DNA of 64,000 nt from Herbiconiux sp. A18JL235 (GCF_040939305.1 NZ_CP162511.1:1-64000); one strand, 5' to 3'. Shown: positions 26,292 through 35,395, counted from the first letter of the stretch. Program-made: numbers and translations. The notes: generated by a model not told the origin, from the sequence alone.

Positions 26292-26316
26292 AGATAGCTA
26301 AGTTACTTGGTTATCT
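26292..26316. promoter_or_regulatory. Palindromic operator between marR-type gene and MMPL exporter
   Basis: AGATAGCTAAGT (26292-26303) and ACTTGGTTATCT (26305-26316) match as inverted halves at 10 of 12 positions around one central base. It is the most AT-rich spot in the divergent gap and fits a MarR dimer. Confidence 0.7.
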
Positions 26317-26355
26317 GGCAACTCGATCGAAAAGCCATGATGAGGGAGAGAGCGG

Positions 26356-28488
26356 ATGCGGGCAGTCGCACGTTTCGTGAGCGGCAGGGGCACGGCCTGG
26401 CTGGTGCTCGGCCTGGCGGTCGTCGCCGTGGGGCTGTTGTTCGGCCTGCTGCCGAAGGGGTCGAGCGAGAGCTTCCCCGCCTCCGGACTTCCCGACTCGA
26501 GCGACGCCGCGAAGGTCTCCGCCCTTCTCGAGGAGTTCCCGAGCGCAGACAGCACAGCGGCGATCCTCGTCTACAGTCGCGACGACGACGCGGCGCTCGA
26601 CGACACCGACCGTGAGGCCATCGCCGCCTCCGCTGCGGCGCTCGCCGAGGACTCGATCGCCCCCCAGGCCGTCGTGCCGCAGTTCAGCGACGACCAAGAC
26701 GCCGCGATCGTCGTGGTGCCCCTCGACTCCGCGACGGCCGAGGACGACCTCGAGGGAACCGCGGAAGGCCTCCGCAGCACGGCGGCCGCGGGTCTGCCCG
26801 ACGGCGTGACGGTGCTGCTCACCGGTCCCGTCGGCTTCCAGGCCGATATCAGCAACGCCTTCGCCGGCGCCGATTTCCGGCTGCTGCTCGTGACCGTCAT
26901 CGTGGTGGCGGTGCTGCTCATCGTCACCTACCGCAGCCCGGTGCTGTGGATCGTGCCGCTCGCCGTCGTCGGCATCGCCGACGGCCTCGCGCGCGTCGTG
27001 GTGACCACGCTCGCCGACCCCCTCGGTGTGACCATCGACGCCTCCATCGGGGGCATCCTCTCGGTGCTCGTCTTCGGCGCGGGCACGAACTACGCCCTCC
27101 TGCTCGTCGCCCGCTACCGCGAGGAGCTCACCCGCGAGAACGATCGCCACCGCGCCATGCTCACGGCCGTGACGAGCGCAGGCCCCGCCATCGCGGCGAG
27201 CGGTGGCACCGTGGCGCTCAGCCTCCTCACCCTCGTGTTCGCCGAGCTCGCCGGCAACCGGGCCCTCGGCATCGCCTGTGCCATCGGCATCGCGATCGCC
27301 GTGCTGTTCGCCCTGATCGTGCTGCCCGCAGCCCTCGTCGTCTGCGGCCGCGGCCTGTTCTGGCCGTTCGTGCCGCGCGTGCACGCCTCGGGCGACCACC
27401 ACCACGCTGCCCGGAAGCCTTCGCTCTGGACCAGACTCGGCCGCGGCGTCAGCCGCCGTCCCGCAGTGGTGGCGATCGTCGCGACCCTCGGCATCGGCGC
27501 TCTCGCCCTCGGCCTCTTCGGGGTGCGCATCGGCCTCTCGCAGGTCGACCAGCTCGTGGGCGAGCCGGAGTCGGTGGTCGCCCAGCGCGTCATCGACGAC
27601 TCCTTCTCGGCGGGCCTCACCGGACAGACCATCGTGCTGACCCCAGACGCCGCGGTCTCCGACGCGACCAGCATCGTCGAGGGCGTCGACGGCGTCGAGG
27701 CGGTGCGACCGGGTGAGAGCGCCGAGGGCTACACCCGGCTCGACGTCACGCTCTCCGCCGAGCCGCAGAGCGACGAGGCCTTCGCCACGATCGAAGCGCT
27801 GCGCGCCGCGTTCCAGGATGCCCAGGGTGATGCCTCGGAGAGCCTGGTCGGCGGCAGCGACGCCACGGCCCTCGACGAGAACACCGCCGCGGCAGCCGAC
27901 CAGGCGCTCATCATCCCGCTCATCCTGGCGATCGTGTTCGTCATCCTGGCACTGCTGCTGCGCTCGCTGGTGGCGCCGGTGCTGCTCATCGTGAGCGTGC
28001 TCGCCACCTTCTTCGCCAGCCTCGGGGCCTCGAACCTCATCTTCCAGAACCTGATGGGCTTCCCGGCGTTCGACGCGAACGTCGTGCTGTTCGCGTTCCT
28101 CTTCCTCGTCGCGCTCGGTGTCGACTACAACATCTTCCTCACCACGAGGGCGCGCGAGGAAGCGGCTCGGCACGGTACCCGAGAGGGGATGGTGCGCGCG
28201 CTGAGCTCTACCGGCGGGGTGATCACGAGTGCCGGCATCCTGCTGGCAGCGGTGTTCGCGGTGCTCGGCGTGCTGCCGGTCGTGGCGCTCACGCAGATCG
28301 GCGTGATCGTGTGCATCGGCGTGCTGCTGGACACCCTGGTGGTGCGCACGGTGCTGGTGCCGGCTCTGGTGCTCCTCACCGGCGACCGCTTCTGGTGGCC
28401 GTCGCACCCCGCCCGGGGGGCCTCGGGAGACACGACCGGGAGAGGCTCCCAGGCTGAGCACAATAAACTGGGGGCACGAGCTAGCTGA
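26356..28488 (+). CDS. MMPL/RND family exporter
   Basis: A 710-residue membrane transporter with the duplicated MMPL layout: one N-terminal helix, an extracellular domain (about 40-165), a bundle of helices (about 170-345), a second single helix near 375-395, a second extracellular domain and a second helix bundle. The segments GTNYALLLVARYREEL and GVDYNIFLTTRAREEA are the GxDY-like family motifs of the two halves; in the first half the usual Asp is Asn. It is divergent from a MarR regulator. Substrate unknown; lipids or drugs are typical. Confidence 0.9.
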   Translation: MRAVARFVSGRGTAWLVLGLAVVAVGLLFGLLPKGSSESFPASGLPDSSDAAKVSALLEEFPSADSTAAILVYSRDDDAALDDTDREAIAASAAALAEDSIAPQAVVPQFSDDQDAAIVVVPLDSATAEDDLEGTAEGLRSTAAAGLPDGVTVLLTGPVGFQADISNAFAGADFRLLLVTVIVVAVLLIVTYRSPVLWIVPLAVVGIADGLARVVVTTLADPLGVTIDASIGGILSVLVFGAGTNYALLLVARYREELTRENDRHRAMLTAVTSAGPAIAASGGTVALSLLTLVFAELAGNRALGIACAIGIAIAVLFALIVLPAALVVCGRGLFWPFVPRVHASGDHHHAARKPSLWTRLGRGVSRRPAVVAIVATLGIGALALGLFGVRIGLSQVDQLVGEPESVVAQRVIDDSFSAGLTGQTIVLTPDAAVSDATSIVEGVDGVEAVRPGESAEGYTRLDVTLSAEPQSDEAFATIEALRAAFQDAQGDASESLVGGSDATALDENTAAAADQALIIPLILAIVFVILALLLRSLVAPVLLIVSVLATFFASLGASNLIFQNLMGFPAFDANVVLFAFLFLVALGVDYNIFLTTRAREEAARHGTREGMVRALSSTGGVITSAGILLAAVFAVLGVLPVVALTQIGVIVCIGVLLDTLVVRTVLVPALVLLTGDRFWWPSHPARGASGDTTGRGSQAEHNKLGARAS

Positions 28489-28503
28489 ATCGAGGCTTTC
28501 CGC

Positions 28504-29100
28504 GTGACCGACGCAACCCGAACTCTCCCGCGGTCGCCCTATTGGGGCGTTCCCGTGGCCCGGGCGATCCCGTTCGTCGTCACCGCCCTCGTCATCACCT
28601 TCGTCTCCAACCACTCCGCCCAGGTGGGCCTCCTCTCCTACGGCGTGTTCGCGATCGTGTCGGGTCTCATCATCGCCGTGCTGTCGTGGCGCACCGTCAC
28701 CGAGCGGAGCATCCGTGTCGTCTTCCTCGTGCACGGTGTCTCGGGAGTCGTGTTCGGGGCGCTGGCGCTCGCGTTCAGCACCGGTGGGCTCGGCTTCTTC
28801 CTGTTCTGCGCGACGATGAACTCCGCCATCGGCGGGTTCCTCGAGCTCTACGTCGGTCTCCGCAGCACCAAGAACCCCGCGGGCCGCGACTGGGCGATCG
28901 TCGGCGTGCTCACCGTCGTGTTCGCCCTCGTCCTGATCTTCTTCCCCACCGATCCCGTCTTCGCGGTCGGGATGCTGGGCGCCTACGCCGCGATCGTCGG
29001 GCTGTTCCTCGTCATCGCCGGCCTCTCGCTGCGCTGGGGAGTCCAAGCGGTGCCCGCCGCGACCACCGGGCAGTCCCCTCGGGGCGGAAAGGCATCGTGA
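28504..29100 (+). CDS. Integral membrane protein, DUF308-like
   Basis: A 198-residue protein with about six hydrophobic helices and short loops. The pattern of paired helices (SYGVFAIVSGLIIAVLSWR, then VVFGALALAFSTGGLGFFLF) resembles the DUF308/HdeD group, but I see no diagnostic motif. The start is GTG at 28504, 15 bases after the MMPL gene; it shares a 4-base GTGA overlap with the next gene. Function unknown. Confidence 0.65.
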   Translation: MTDATRTLPRSPYWGVPVARAIPFVVTALVITFVSNHSAQVGLLSYGVFAIVSGLIIAVLSWRTVTERSIRVVFLVHGVSGVVFGALALAFSTGGLGFFLFCATMNSAIGGFLELYVGLRSTKNPAGRDWAIVGVLTVVFALVLIFFPTDPVFAVGMLGAYAAIVGLFLVIAGLSLRWGVQAVPAATTGQSPRGGKAS

Positions 29101-29384
29101 ACCAACCCTCGAGGCGCGACCGGCTGAAGCCCGTCGAACTGCTCGTGCTCTCCGGCATCCTTGCCCTGTTCGTGGGGCTGACGGTGTTGCTGTCGACACG
29201 CGAGATCGTGCTGTCGCTCATCTTCTTCGGCATCGCCTTCATCGTCGTGCTCGTGGTGATGGCGATGTTCTCGCTGTCGATCAAGCCCAACGAGTTCGAG
29301 CAGCACGAGATCGACGGCGACGGCGACGGCGACGCCACCGGGTCGGTGCCAGGAGGGGACGACAAGCGGCCCTCCGGCCACTGA
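29097..29384 (+). CDS. Small membrane protein of unknown function
   Basis: A 95-residue protein with two hydrophobic helices (residues about 13-30 and 37-58) and an acidic, Asp-Gly-rich C-terminal tail predicted in the cytoplasm. The GTG start overlaps the stop of the previous gene, so the two are co-translated. I do not recognise the family; it could be a partner of the preceding six-helix protein. Confidence 0.7.
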   Translation: MNQPSRRDRLKPVELLVLSGILALFVGLTVLLSTREIVLSLIFFGIAFIVVLVVMAMFSLSIKPNEFEQHEIDGDGDGDATGSVPGGDDKRPSGH

Positions 29385-29393
29385 TGCCCGGCC

Positions 29394-29426
29394 GCTGAGG
29401 TCGTGCGCTGAGGTCGTGCGCTGAGG
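29394..29426. repeat. Short tandem repeat (13 bases, 2.5 copies)
   Basis: GCTGAGGTCGTGC occurs at 29394-29406 and 29407-29419, followed by a partial copy GCTGAGG. It lies in the convergent spacer before purB, probably a neutral slippage product. Confidence 0.8.
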
Positions 29427-29429
29427 CGC

Positions 29430-29451
29430 GCGGCCGGCACTCGCCGGCCGC
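29430..29451. terminator. Hairpin between convergent genes
   Basis: GCGGCCGG and CCGGCCGC form a perfect eight-base stem with a six-base loop between the small membrane protein gene and purB. No T tract is present, so termination is inferred from position. Confidence 0.5.
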
Positions 29452-29465
29452 GGCCTCCCCGCCCC

Positions 29466-30857
29466 CTACTCCCCCTGCAGGATGTGGTCGACGAGCTCCG
29501 ACGCCAGCCCGGTGTACCCCGCCGGGGTGAGCGCCACCAGCCGCTCCTTCGCCTCGTCGCCGATGTCGAGCCCGCGCACGAACTCGACCAGTTCCGCCTG
29601 ACCGATGCGGCGGCCGCGGGTGAGCTCCTTGAGGAGCGCGTACGGGTCGGCGATCGACGAGCGCCCCGCCGTCACCTCGGCCCGCACCACGGTCTGGATG
29701 GCCTCGCCGAGCACCTCCCAGTTCGCATCGAGGTCGCGGGCGAGCACGTCGGCGGCGAGCGAGATCTGCCCGAGGCCGCCCTTGATGTTGTCGAGGGCGA
29801 GCAGCGAGTGGCCGAGGGCCACGCCGACGTTGCGCTGCGTGGTGGAGTCGGTGAGGTCGCGCTGGAGCCTCGAGGTGACGAGGGTCGCGGCGAGCGAGTC
29901 GAGCAGCGCGCTCGAGAGCTCGAGGTTCGCCTCGGCGTTCTCGAAGCGGATGGGGTTGACCTTGTGCGGCATCGTCGACGAGCCGGTCGCCCCGGCGACG
30001 GGGATCTGAGCGAAATAGCCCATCGAGATGTAGGTCCACACGTCGGTGCACAGGTTGTGCAGGATGCGGTTGGCGTGGCTGATGCGCGAGTAGAGCTCGG
30101 CCTGCCAGTCGTGCGACTCGATCTGCGTGGTGAGCGGGTTCCATTCGAGGCCGAGCGAGGTGACGAAACCGCGCGAGACGGCCTGCCAGTCGGCTGTGGG
30201 GTCGGCGACGAGATCGGCGGCGAAGGTTCCTGTCGCACCCGAGAACTTGCCAAGGTACTCGGTGCCCTCGATCTGCTTCTTCACCCGCTCCAGGCGGTGC
30301 ACGGTGACGGCGAGCTCCTTGCCCATGGTGGTGGGGGTGGCGGGCTGGCCGTGGGTGTGGGCGAGCATGGGCACGTCGCGGTACTCCACCGCCTGGCGTC
30401 GAAGCTCCTCGATCACCGCGGTGAAGGCGGGGAGCCAGACATCCGTCACCGCCGAGCGGATGGTGAGGGCGTAGGAGAGGTTGTTGATGTCCTCACTGGT
30501 GCAGCCGAAGTGGGTGAGCTCGGCGATGTGGTTGAGCCCGAGGTCGGCCAGCTTGCGGCGCACGTAGTACTCGACGGCCTTGACGTCGTGCCGCGTGGTG
30601 GCCTCGAGCGAGGCGATCTGGTCGATGTCGGCCTGACCGAACTCCTGCACCACGGAGCGCAGCCGGCGGGCGAGCTCGGGGTCGAGGGGTTCTGAACCGA
30701 ACATCGAGTTGTCGGTGAGGTGGAGCAGCCAGTCGATCTCGACGTGTACCCGCGCACGGTTGAGACCGGCCTCGGAGAGGAACTCGCCGAGCTCGGAGAC
30801 GGCGGGGCGGTAGCGGCCGTCGAGGGGGCTGATGGGCTGGGGAGGCAGAGGGGGCAT
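29466..30857 (-). CDS. purB: Adenylosuccinate lyase
   Basis: A 463-residue homotetrameric lyase acting twice in purine synthesis, on SAICAR and on adenylosuccinate, releasing fumarate each time. The fumarase/ASL signature GATGSSTMPHKVNPIRFENA is present near residue 290, and the N-terminal PISPLDGRYRP and the histidine block HTHGQPATPTTMGKELAV are typical of the E. coli-like long form. The ATG at 30857 starts MPPLPPQPISPLDG. It forms a minus-strand run with the tyrosine phosphatase gene upstream. Confidence 0.97.
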   Translation of the reverse strand: MPPLPPQPISPLDGRYRPAVSELGEFLSEAGLNRARVHVEIDWLLHLTDNSMFGSEPLDPELARRLRSVVQEFGQADIDQIASLEATTRHDVKAVEYYVRRKLADLGLNHIAELTHFGCTSEDINNLSYALTIRSAVTDVWLPAFTAVIEELRRQAVEYRDVPMLAHTHGQPATPTTMGKELAVTVHRLERVKKQIEGTEYLGKFSGATGTFAADLVADPTADWQAVSRGFVTSLGLEWNPLTTQIESHDWQAELYSRISHANRILHNLCTDVWTYISMGYFAQIPVAGATGSSTMPHKVNPIRFENAEANLELSSALLDSLAATLVTSRLQRDLTDSTTQRNVGVALGHSLLALDNIKGGLGQISLAADVLARDLDANWEVLGEAIQTVVRAEVTAGRSSIADPYALLKELTRGRRIGQAELVEFVRGLDIGDEAKERLVALTPAGYTGLASELVDHILQGE

Positions 30858-30930
30858 GACGTCTTTCGTGCTGGGGGCTGGGCGGGACGGTGCGGTCGGC
30901 CGGGTGGCCGGGCGAAGGCGGTTCGGGCGG

Positions 30931-31461
30931 TCAGAGGACGGGGTGCGGCCGGCGGAACGCGGGCTCGAGCTGCCGGAACAGCGCCTTGCAGGAGTGCTCG
31001 ACCATAGCGAGCACCGAGTCGAACATCGCGGAGTCGGAGTAGTACGGGTCTGGCACGTCCGACCGGCCGGCGTACTCGGGGTCGAAGCTCAGGAGCAGAC
31101 GGACCTTCTGCCGGTCTTCCTCTGAGCGCGCCCACGAGCGCAGCACCCGCTCATGGCTGCGGTCGAGAGCGACCACCAGGTCGAGCCGGTCGAACCACGA
31201 CGGGTCGAACTGGCGCGCGCGGTGGAGGCTGCCGTCGTAGCCGCGTGCCCGCAGGGCTGCGACCGTGCGGGGGTCGGCGTGCTCGCCGACGTGCCACTCC
31301 CCCGTGCCTGCCGAACTGACCACGACGCGGTCGCCGAGACCGGCTTGGTCGACGAGGTCGCGCATCACCACCTCGGCCATCGGCGATCGGCAGATGTTCC
31401 CGGTGCAGACCATGCTGATGCGGAACGCCTCGTCTGCGGGCTCATCGGGGTCACGGGGCAT
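30931..31461 (-). CDS. Low molecular weight protein-tyrosine phosphatase
   Basis: A 176-residue cysteine phosphatase. The P-loop CTGNICRSPMAEVV carries the CX5R motif near residue 19, and the general-acid loop VPDPYYSD is near residue 137. Family members dephosphorylate tyrosine on proteins, often in capsule or envelope control, or arsenate. An in-frame ATG three codons upstream (31470) is an alternative start. It lies between the amidase and purB genes on the same strand. Confidence 0.92.
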   Translation of the reverse strand: MPRDPDEPADEAFRISMVCTGNICRSPMAEVVMRDLVDQAGLGDRVVVSSAGTGEWHVGEHADPRTVAALRARGYDGSLHRARQFDPSWFDRLDLVVALDRSHERVLRSWARSEEDRQKVRLLLSFDPEYAGRSDVPDPYYSDSAMFDSVLAMVEHSCKALFRQLEPAFRRPHPVL

Positions 31462-31478
31462 GGCCCTCATTCTCGCAC

Positions 31479-33194
31479 TCAGGCCGTGCGACCCCCAAGG
31501 GCGGGAGTGCGCGGGGGCTCGGTGCGCCGCGGCGCGAGCGCCTCGAACGCGGCGGCGAGGCGCAGCAGGGCGGTGTCGGAGTATGCAGCGCCGGCGAAGG
31601 TGAGCCCGACCGGCATGCCGATGTCGTCGAGGGTTCCCATCGGAACCGTGACGGTGGGGATGCCGAGGTGGCGGGGCACGAGGTTGCCGTTCGCGACCCA
31701 CACCCCGTTCTGCCAGGCGCGCTCGGCCGAGCGCTCGTCGACGTCGGCGTCGGCGGCGCCCACGTCGGCGACGGCAGGGAAGACGACCGCGTCGAAGCCG
31801 TTCCGGGCCATCCACTCCTCGAGATCGACTCTCCGGGTCTGTTCGAGGCCGTGGAGGCCCCGGTCGACGCCGGGAATGCCCTCGAGCGGCACCACTCCCT
31901 CGTTCCGGGCGCGCTCGGCGTAGAGCGCGAGGTCGAAGTCGAAGTCGCCGTAGCGATCGGGCAGGGCGCCCGGCGGATGCGGGAAGATGCGCGGCCCGTC
32001 GACGTCGGCGAGCCGGTTCAGCGCCGGGTCGCCGTTCTGGGCGAGGAAGTCGTTCCACGCCCACATCGACAGCTCCCACAGCTCGCGCTCGAAGAACTCG
32101 GGCGGCACGAGGCCCCGGGTGTACACGGTGGGAGCCCCAGGCCGGTCGCCCTCGTAGTTCGACACGACGGGGAAGTCGCACGGCACGACCGCGGCGCCCG
32201 CCGCCACGAGGTCGCGTCGCGCCGCCTCCCAGAGCTCGATGACGGATGCGCGGGTGACGATGCGCTGCCCCGTCGGCCCCCCGATCCCCGGCTTGTCGCC
32301 CGTGCCGGCCTCGGGGTCGGCGTTCACGTACATCCGTGGCACGCCGAGCCGCACCCCGGCGAGCGGCAGCGGGTCGTCGAGGAGTGCGGGGTACGACGCC
32401 GGCCGAACCTCCGAGGCGCGCGGCAGCCGCACCCAGGGCTGCACTCGCCAGAAGTCGCCCCGGGTCTCCTCGTCGTCGGCGACGACGACGTCGAGCACCT
32501 CGAGCAGGTCGGCAATGGTGCGGGTGTGCGGCACCACCACGTCCATGGTGGGCACGAGCGGCCAGTTGCCGCGCACCGAGATGACGCCGCGCGAAGGCGT
32601 GTAGGCGCAGAGCGCGTTGTTCGAGGCGGGGGCGCGGCCGGACGACCAGGTCTCCTCGCCGAGCCCGAAGGCGGCGAAGCTGGCCGCGGTGGCGGTGCCC
32701 GAGCCGTTCGAGGAGCCCGAGGCGAAGGCAGCCGTGAGGTAGGCGCCGTTGTAGGGGCTCTCGGCGCGGCCGTAGAGCCCGCGCTGCATGCCGCCGTTGG
32801 CCATGGGGGGCATGTTGGTGAGGCCGAGCAGCACGGCACCCGCGGCCCGCAGCCGCTCGATGGTGAAGGCGTCGCGCTGGGCGACGAGATGCTCGAACGC
32901 CGGCGACCCGGCTGCGGCGGTGAGGCCCTTGGCGAGGTAGCTGTCCTTCGCGGTGTACGGGATGCCGTCGAGCGGCCCCAGCACCGTGCCCGCCGCCCGT
33001 CGGGCATCGGAGGCCCGGGCGTCGGCGAGGGCGTCGGGGTTGTCGACGATCACCGCATTGAGACGGATGCCCGATCTGTCGTAGGCCTCGATGCGCCGCC
33101 GATAGGCCTCCACCAGGCCCACGCTCGTCACCGTGCCGCTCTCGAGGGCGGCACGCAGCTCGGCGATCGAGGCCTCCACCACGTCGACGTTCAC
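31479..33194 (-). CDS. Amidase signature family hydrolase
   Basis: A 571-residue amidase. The Ser-cisSer-Lys triad is recognisable: Lys83 in GIPYTAKDSYLAKG, cis-Ser161 in ASGSSNGSG and nucleophile Ser185 in EETWSSGRAPAS; the 24-residue serine spacing equals that of fatty acid amide hydrolase. The GTG start overlaps the stop of the agmatine deiminase gene by four bases, so both are made together and controlled by the divergent TetR gene. The context suggests that the substrate is an amide arising from agmatine or polyamine breakdown, for example N-carbamoylputrescine, but this is inference: that step is usually done by a nitrilase-type enzyme. Confidence 0.88.
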   Translation of the reverse strand: MNVDVVEASIAELRAALESGTVTSVGLVEAYRRRIEAYDRSGIRLNAVIVDNPDALADARASDARRAAGTVLGPLDGIPYTAKDSYLAKGLTAAAGSPAFEHLVAQRDAFTIERLRAAGAVLLGLTNMPPMANGGMQRGLYGRAESPYNGAYLTAAFASGSSNGSGTATAASFAAFGLGEETWSSGRAPASNNALCAYTPSRGVISVRGNWPLVPTMDVVVPHTRTIADLLEVLDVVVADDEETRGDFWRVQPWVRLPRASEVRPASYPALLDDPLPLAGVRLGVPRMYVNADPEAGTGDKPGIGGPTGQRIVTRASVIELWEAARRDLVAAGAAVVPCDFPVVSNYEGDRPGAPTVYTRGLVPPEFFERELWELSMWAWNDFLAQNGDPALNRLADVDGPRIFPHPPGALPDRYGDFDFDLALYAERARNEGVVPLEGIPGVDRGLHGLEQTRRVDLEEWMARNGFDAVVFPAVADVGAADADVDERSAERAWQNGVWVANGNLVPRHLGIPTVTVPMGTLDDIGMPVGLTFAGAAYSDTALLRLAAAFEALAPRRTEPPRTPALGGRTA

Positions 33195-34243
33195 GCGGCA
33201 CCCCGCGCGGGAGCGGCCCCACGCGACACCGGCTGCTGCTGCGTGATGCAGTGCACCCCGCCACCGCGCTCCAGGATGGGCCGGGCATCGACGGTCACCA
33301 CGTCGCGCCCGTAGGCCTCGGCGAGGATCGACGCCGCCCGCGCATCCGCCTCGGCTTCGCCGTAGCCGCAGGCGATCACCCCGCCGTTCACGACGAGATG
33401 GTTGGCGTAGTTCCAGTCGACGAACCCCTCGGCGTCGCGAAGCGTGGCGGGCGCAGGCAGCTCGACGATCTCGAACGAACGGCCCCGCGCATCCGTGGCC
33501 CGCTCGAGCACCGCGCGCACCTGCCGCACCACCCCGTAGTCGGGATGCGCCGGGTCGTCCTGCCAGTGCAGCAGCACCCGCCCGGGACCGGCGAACGCCG
33601 CCACCATGTCGACGTGGCCGCGGGTGCCGGGTGCCTGATAGTCGCGGGTGAGGCCGCGGGGCAGCCAGACCACCGTGGTGACACCGAGGGTGCGGCGGAG
33701 CTCGGCCTCGACCCGCCCCTTGGTGAGGTAGGGGTTGCGGAAGGGGTCGAGCTGCACGGTCTCGGTGACGAGCACGGTGCCCTCGCCGTCGACGTGGATG
33801 CCGCCGCCTTCGTTCACGAGCATCGAGGTGACGATCTCGGCCCCGGCGAGGGTGCCGACGCGCTCGCCGATGAGGGAGTCCCTGTCCCAGGTGGTCCACG
33901 AGGTGGCGCCCCAGCCGTTGAAGGTCCAGTCGACGGCGCCGAGCCGGCCGTCGTCGCCGAGCACGAAGCTCGGGCCGATGTCGCGCATCCAGAAGTCGTC
34001 GAGCGGAGCCTCGACCAGCTCGATCTCGGCCGAGAGCAGCCGGCGGGCGTCGGCGAGCGCGCTCGGGTCGACGACCATGGTCACCGGCTCGAAGCCTGCG
34101 ACGGCGTTCGCGACGGCGGCCCAGGCCCTGCGGCCCTCCTCGGCCGACTCCGGGTCGTCGCCGAGGGTGTATCCGGGGCGCGGGAAGGCCATCCAGATGC
34201 GCTCCTGCGGGGCCCATTCGGCCGGCATCGTCCAGGTCATCAC
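33191..34243 (-). CDS. aguA: Agmatine deiminase
   Basis: A 350-residue member of the guanidino-group modifying superfamily that converts agmatine to N-carbamoylputrescine and ammonia. The motif DDFWMRDIGPSFV near residue 80, the segment NEGGGIHVDGEGTVLVTE in the middle and the catalytic cysteine in GGVHCITQQQP near the C-terminus are all present. The ATG follows a GAGAGGAG ribosome site. It is first in the aguA-amidase pair and divergent from a TetR regulator. Confidence 0.92.
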   Translation of the reverse strand: MMTWTMPAEWAPQERIWMAFPRPGYTLGDDPESAEEGRRAWAAVANAVAGFEPVTMVVDPSALADARRLLSAEIELVEAPLDDFWMRDIGPSFVLGDDGRLGAVDWTFNGWGATSWTTWDRDSLIGERVGTLAGAEIVTSMLVNEGGGIHVDGEGTVLVTETVQLDPFRNPYLTKGRVEAELRRTLGVTTVVWLPRGLTRDYQAPGTRGHVDMVAAFAGPGRVLLHWQDDPAHPDYGVVRQVRAVLERATDARGRSFEIVELPAPATLRDAEGFVDWNYANHLVVNGGVIACGYGEAEADARAASILAEAYGRDVVTVDARPILERGGGVHCITQQQPVSRGAAPARGAA

Positions 34244-34256
34244 CGCTCCTCTCGCT

Positions 34257-34276
34257 TATTGATCATGCGACCAATA
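34257..34276. promoter_or_regulatory. Operator between aguA and the TetR gene
   Basis: TATTGATC and GACCAATA are inverted halves matching at seven of eight positions across a four-base centre. It sits in the 68-base divergent gap, a natural site for autoregulation by the TetR protein. Confidence 0.65.
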
Positions 34277-34311
34277 GGATTGGGATCGAGGCTACGGAGG
34301 GAGTGCCGACG

Positions 34312-34980
34312 ATGTCAAGAGCCACCCGCACCCGCCTCAGTGCACCCGAGCGCGCGGCTCAGCTGGCGACGACTGCCTGCGAGCTCGCGCTCGAGGAGGG
34401 GCTCGGCGCCCTCACTCTGCGAGGCCTCGCAGCCCGGGCGGGCGTCGCCCCCGGGCTCGTCGCCCACTACGAGCCCAGCATGGAGGCACTCGTCGCGCGC
34501 ACCTATTCGGCGATCGTCGCGGCCGAGCTCGACGAGGTCGAGGAGCTGCTGGCGGGCGTGCGCTCGCGGAACTCCGACGGGGGTGAGGTCGCCGCACTCG
34601 CCGTCCTCATCCGCACCCTGCTCGACCCCGCCCGCGACGCCACGACGGTGGTGTGGGTCGAGGCGTGGGGGCTCGGCCGCCGCAACGAGGCGCTCGCCTC
34701 GGCGGTGCGCGACCACATGGCGGCCTGGAACGCCCTGGTGACCGAGCTCGTCGAGGCGGGGGTCGCCTCCGGCCGCTTCAGCACCGACGACCCGCCCGCG
34801 GTGGCGAGGCAGCTCATCGGGCTGATCGACGGCGCGAACGCTCAGGCCATGGTGCTGCACGGCGACACGGCCGGGCAGCAGCTCCTCATCGCGCAGGTGC
34901 TGGAGCGGATGCTCGGGCTCGCGCCCGGGTCGCTCAGCGGTCGCGACGACCCGCCAGGGGGCGGAGGATCGCGCCGATGA
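34312..34980 (+). CDS. TetR family transcriptional regulator
   Basis: A 222-residue regulator with an N-terminal TetR helix-turn-helix (LTLRGLAARAGVAPGLVAHYE) and a helical ligand domain. It resembles the BetI/PuuR-like TetR group that acts on amine and polyamine genes. The ATG at 34312 is preferred over the GTG at 34303 because GGAGGG lies at proper distance only for the ATG. It is divergent from aguA-amidase; its 3' end overlaps the next, convergent gene by 47 bases. Confidence 0.87.
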   Translation: MSRATRTRLSAPERAAQLATTACELALEEGLGALTLRGLAARAGVAPGLVAHYEPSMEALVARTYSAIVAAELDEVEELLAGVRSRNSDGGEVAALAVLIRTLLDPARDATTVVWVEAWGLGRRNEALASAVRDHMAAWNALVTELVEAGVASGRFSTDDPPAVARQLIGLIDGANAQAMVLHGDTAGQQLLIAQVLERMLGLAPGSLSGRDDPPGGGGSRR

Positions 34981-35335
34981 TCGCCGAGAGGATCGCGAGG
35001 ACCAGAGCGCCGAAGACCGTGCTCCAGAAGCCGTCGACGACGAGGCCGAAGCCGAACCAGCCGGTCACCACCGACACCAGCCAGAGCAGCAGCGCGTTCA
35101 CGAACAGCGCGATGATGCCGAGGGTGAGGATGTACAGCGGGAACGCGACGATGCGGATGGCGCTGCCGATGATGCCGTTCACGATGCCGAAGATGAGGGC
35201 GACGAAGAGGTAGGTGAGGATGGTGTCGAGCGCGCCGTCGTCTCCGAAGGAGTCGATCTTGACCCCGGCGACGATCAGCGTGGTGAGCCACAGGGCGATG
35301 GCGTTCGCGATGAGGGAGACCAGGAATCTGCGCAT
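34934..35335 (-). CDS. Phage holin family 4 (PF04020-type) membrane protein
   Basis: A 133-residue protein with four hydrophobic helices: an N-terminal helix (FLVSLIANAIALWLTTLIV), a glycine-rich second helix with GIVNGIIGSAIRIVAFPLY, a third and a fourth near the C-terminus. This is the pattern of the widespread holin-like family that is chromosomal and not part of a prophage. The function is unknown. The 3' end overlaps the convergent TetR gene. Confidence 0.82.
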   Translation of the reverse strand: MRRFLVSLIANAIALWLTTLIVAGVKIDSFGDDGALDTILTYLFVALIFGIVNGIIGSAIRIVAFPLYILTLGIIALFVNALLLWLVSVVTGWFGFGLVVDGFWSTVFGALVLAILSAIIGAILRPLAGRRDR

Positions 35336-35395
35336 GACCCCACTATCCCAGACGGGGGTGTTCCGCGGAACGGCCAGGGATGACAGAGTCGAGGC

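Noticed and set aside
26311..29199. Open frame of 962 codons on the minus strand opposite the MMPL gene
   Set aside because: It is antisense to a clear transporter gene; its translation is Arg/Glu/Asp/His-rich with no family motif, the typical shadow of high third-position GC.
30931..33288. Long minus-strand frame that includes the tyrosine phosphatase
   Set aside because: The upstream 600 codons are out of frame with the amidase and Arg-rich; the phosphatase starts at 31461.
34303..34311. GTG at 34303 as start of the TetR gene
   Set aside because: The GGAGGG site would be only two bases away; the ATG at 34312 has proper spacing.
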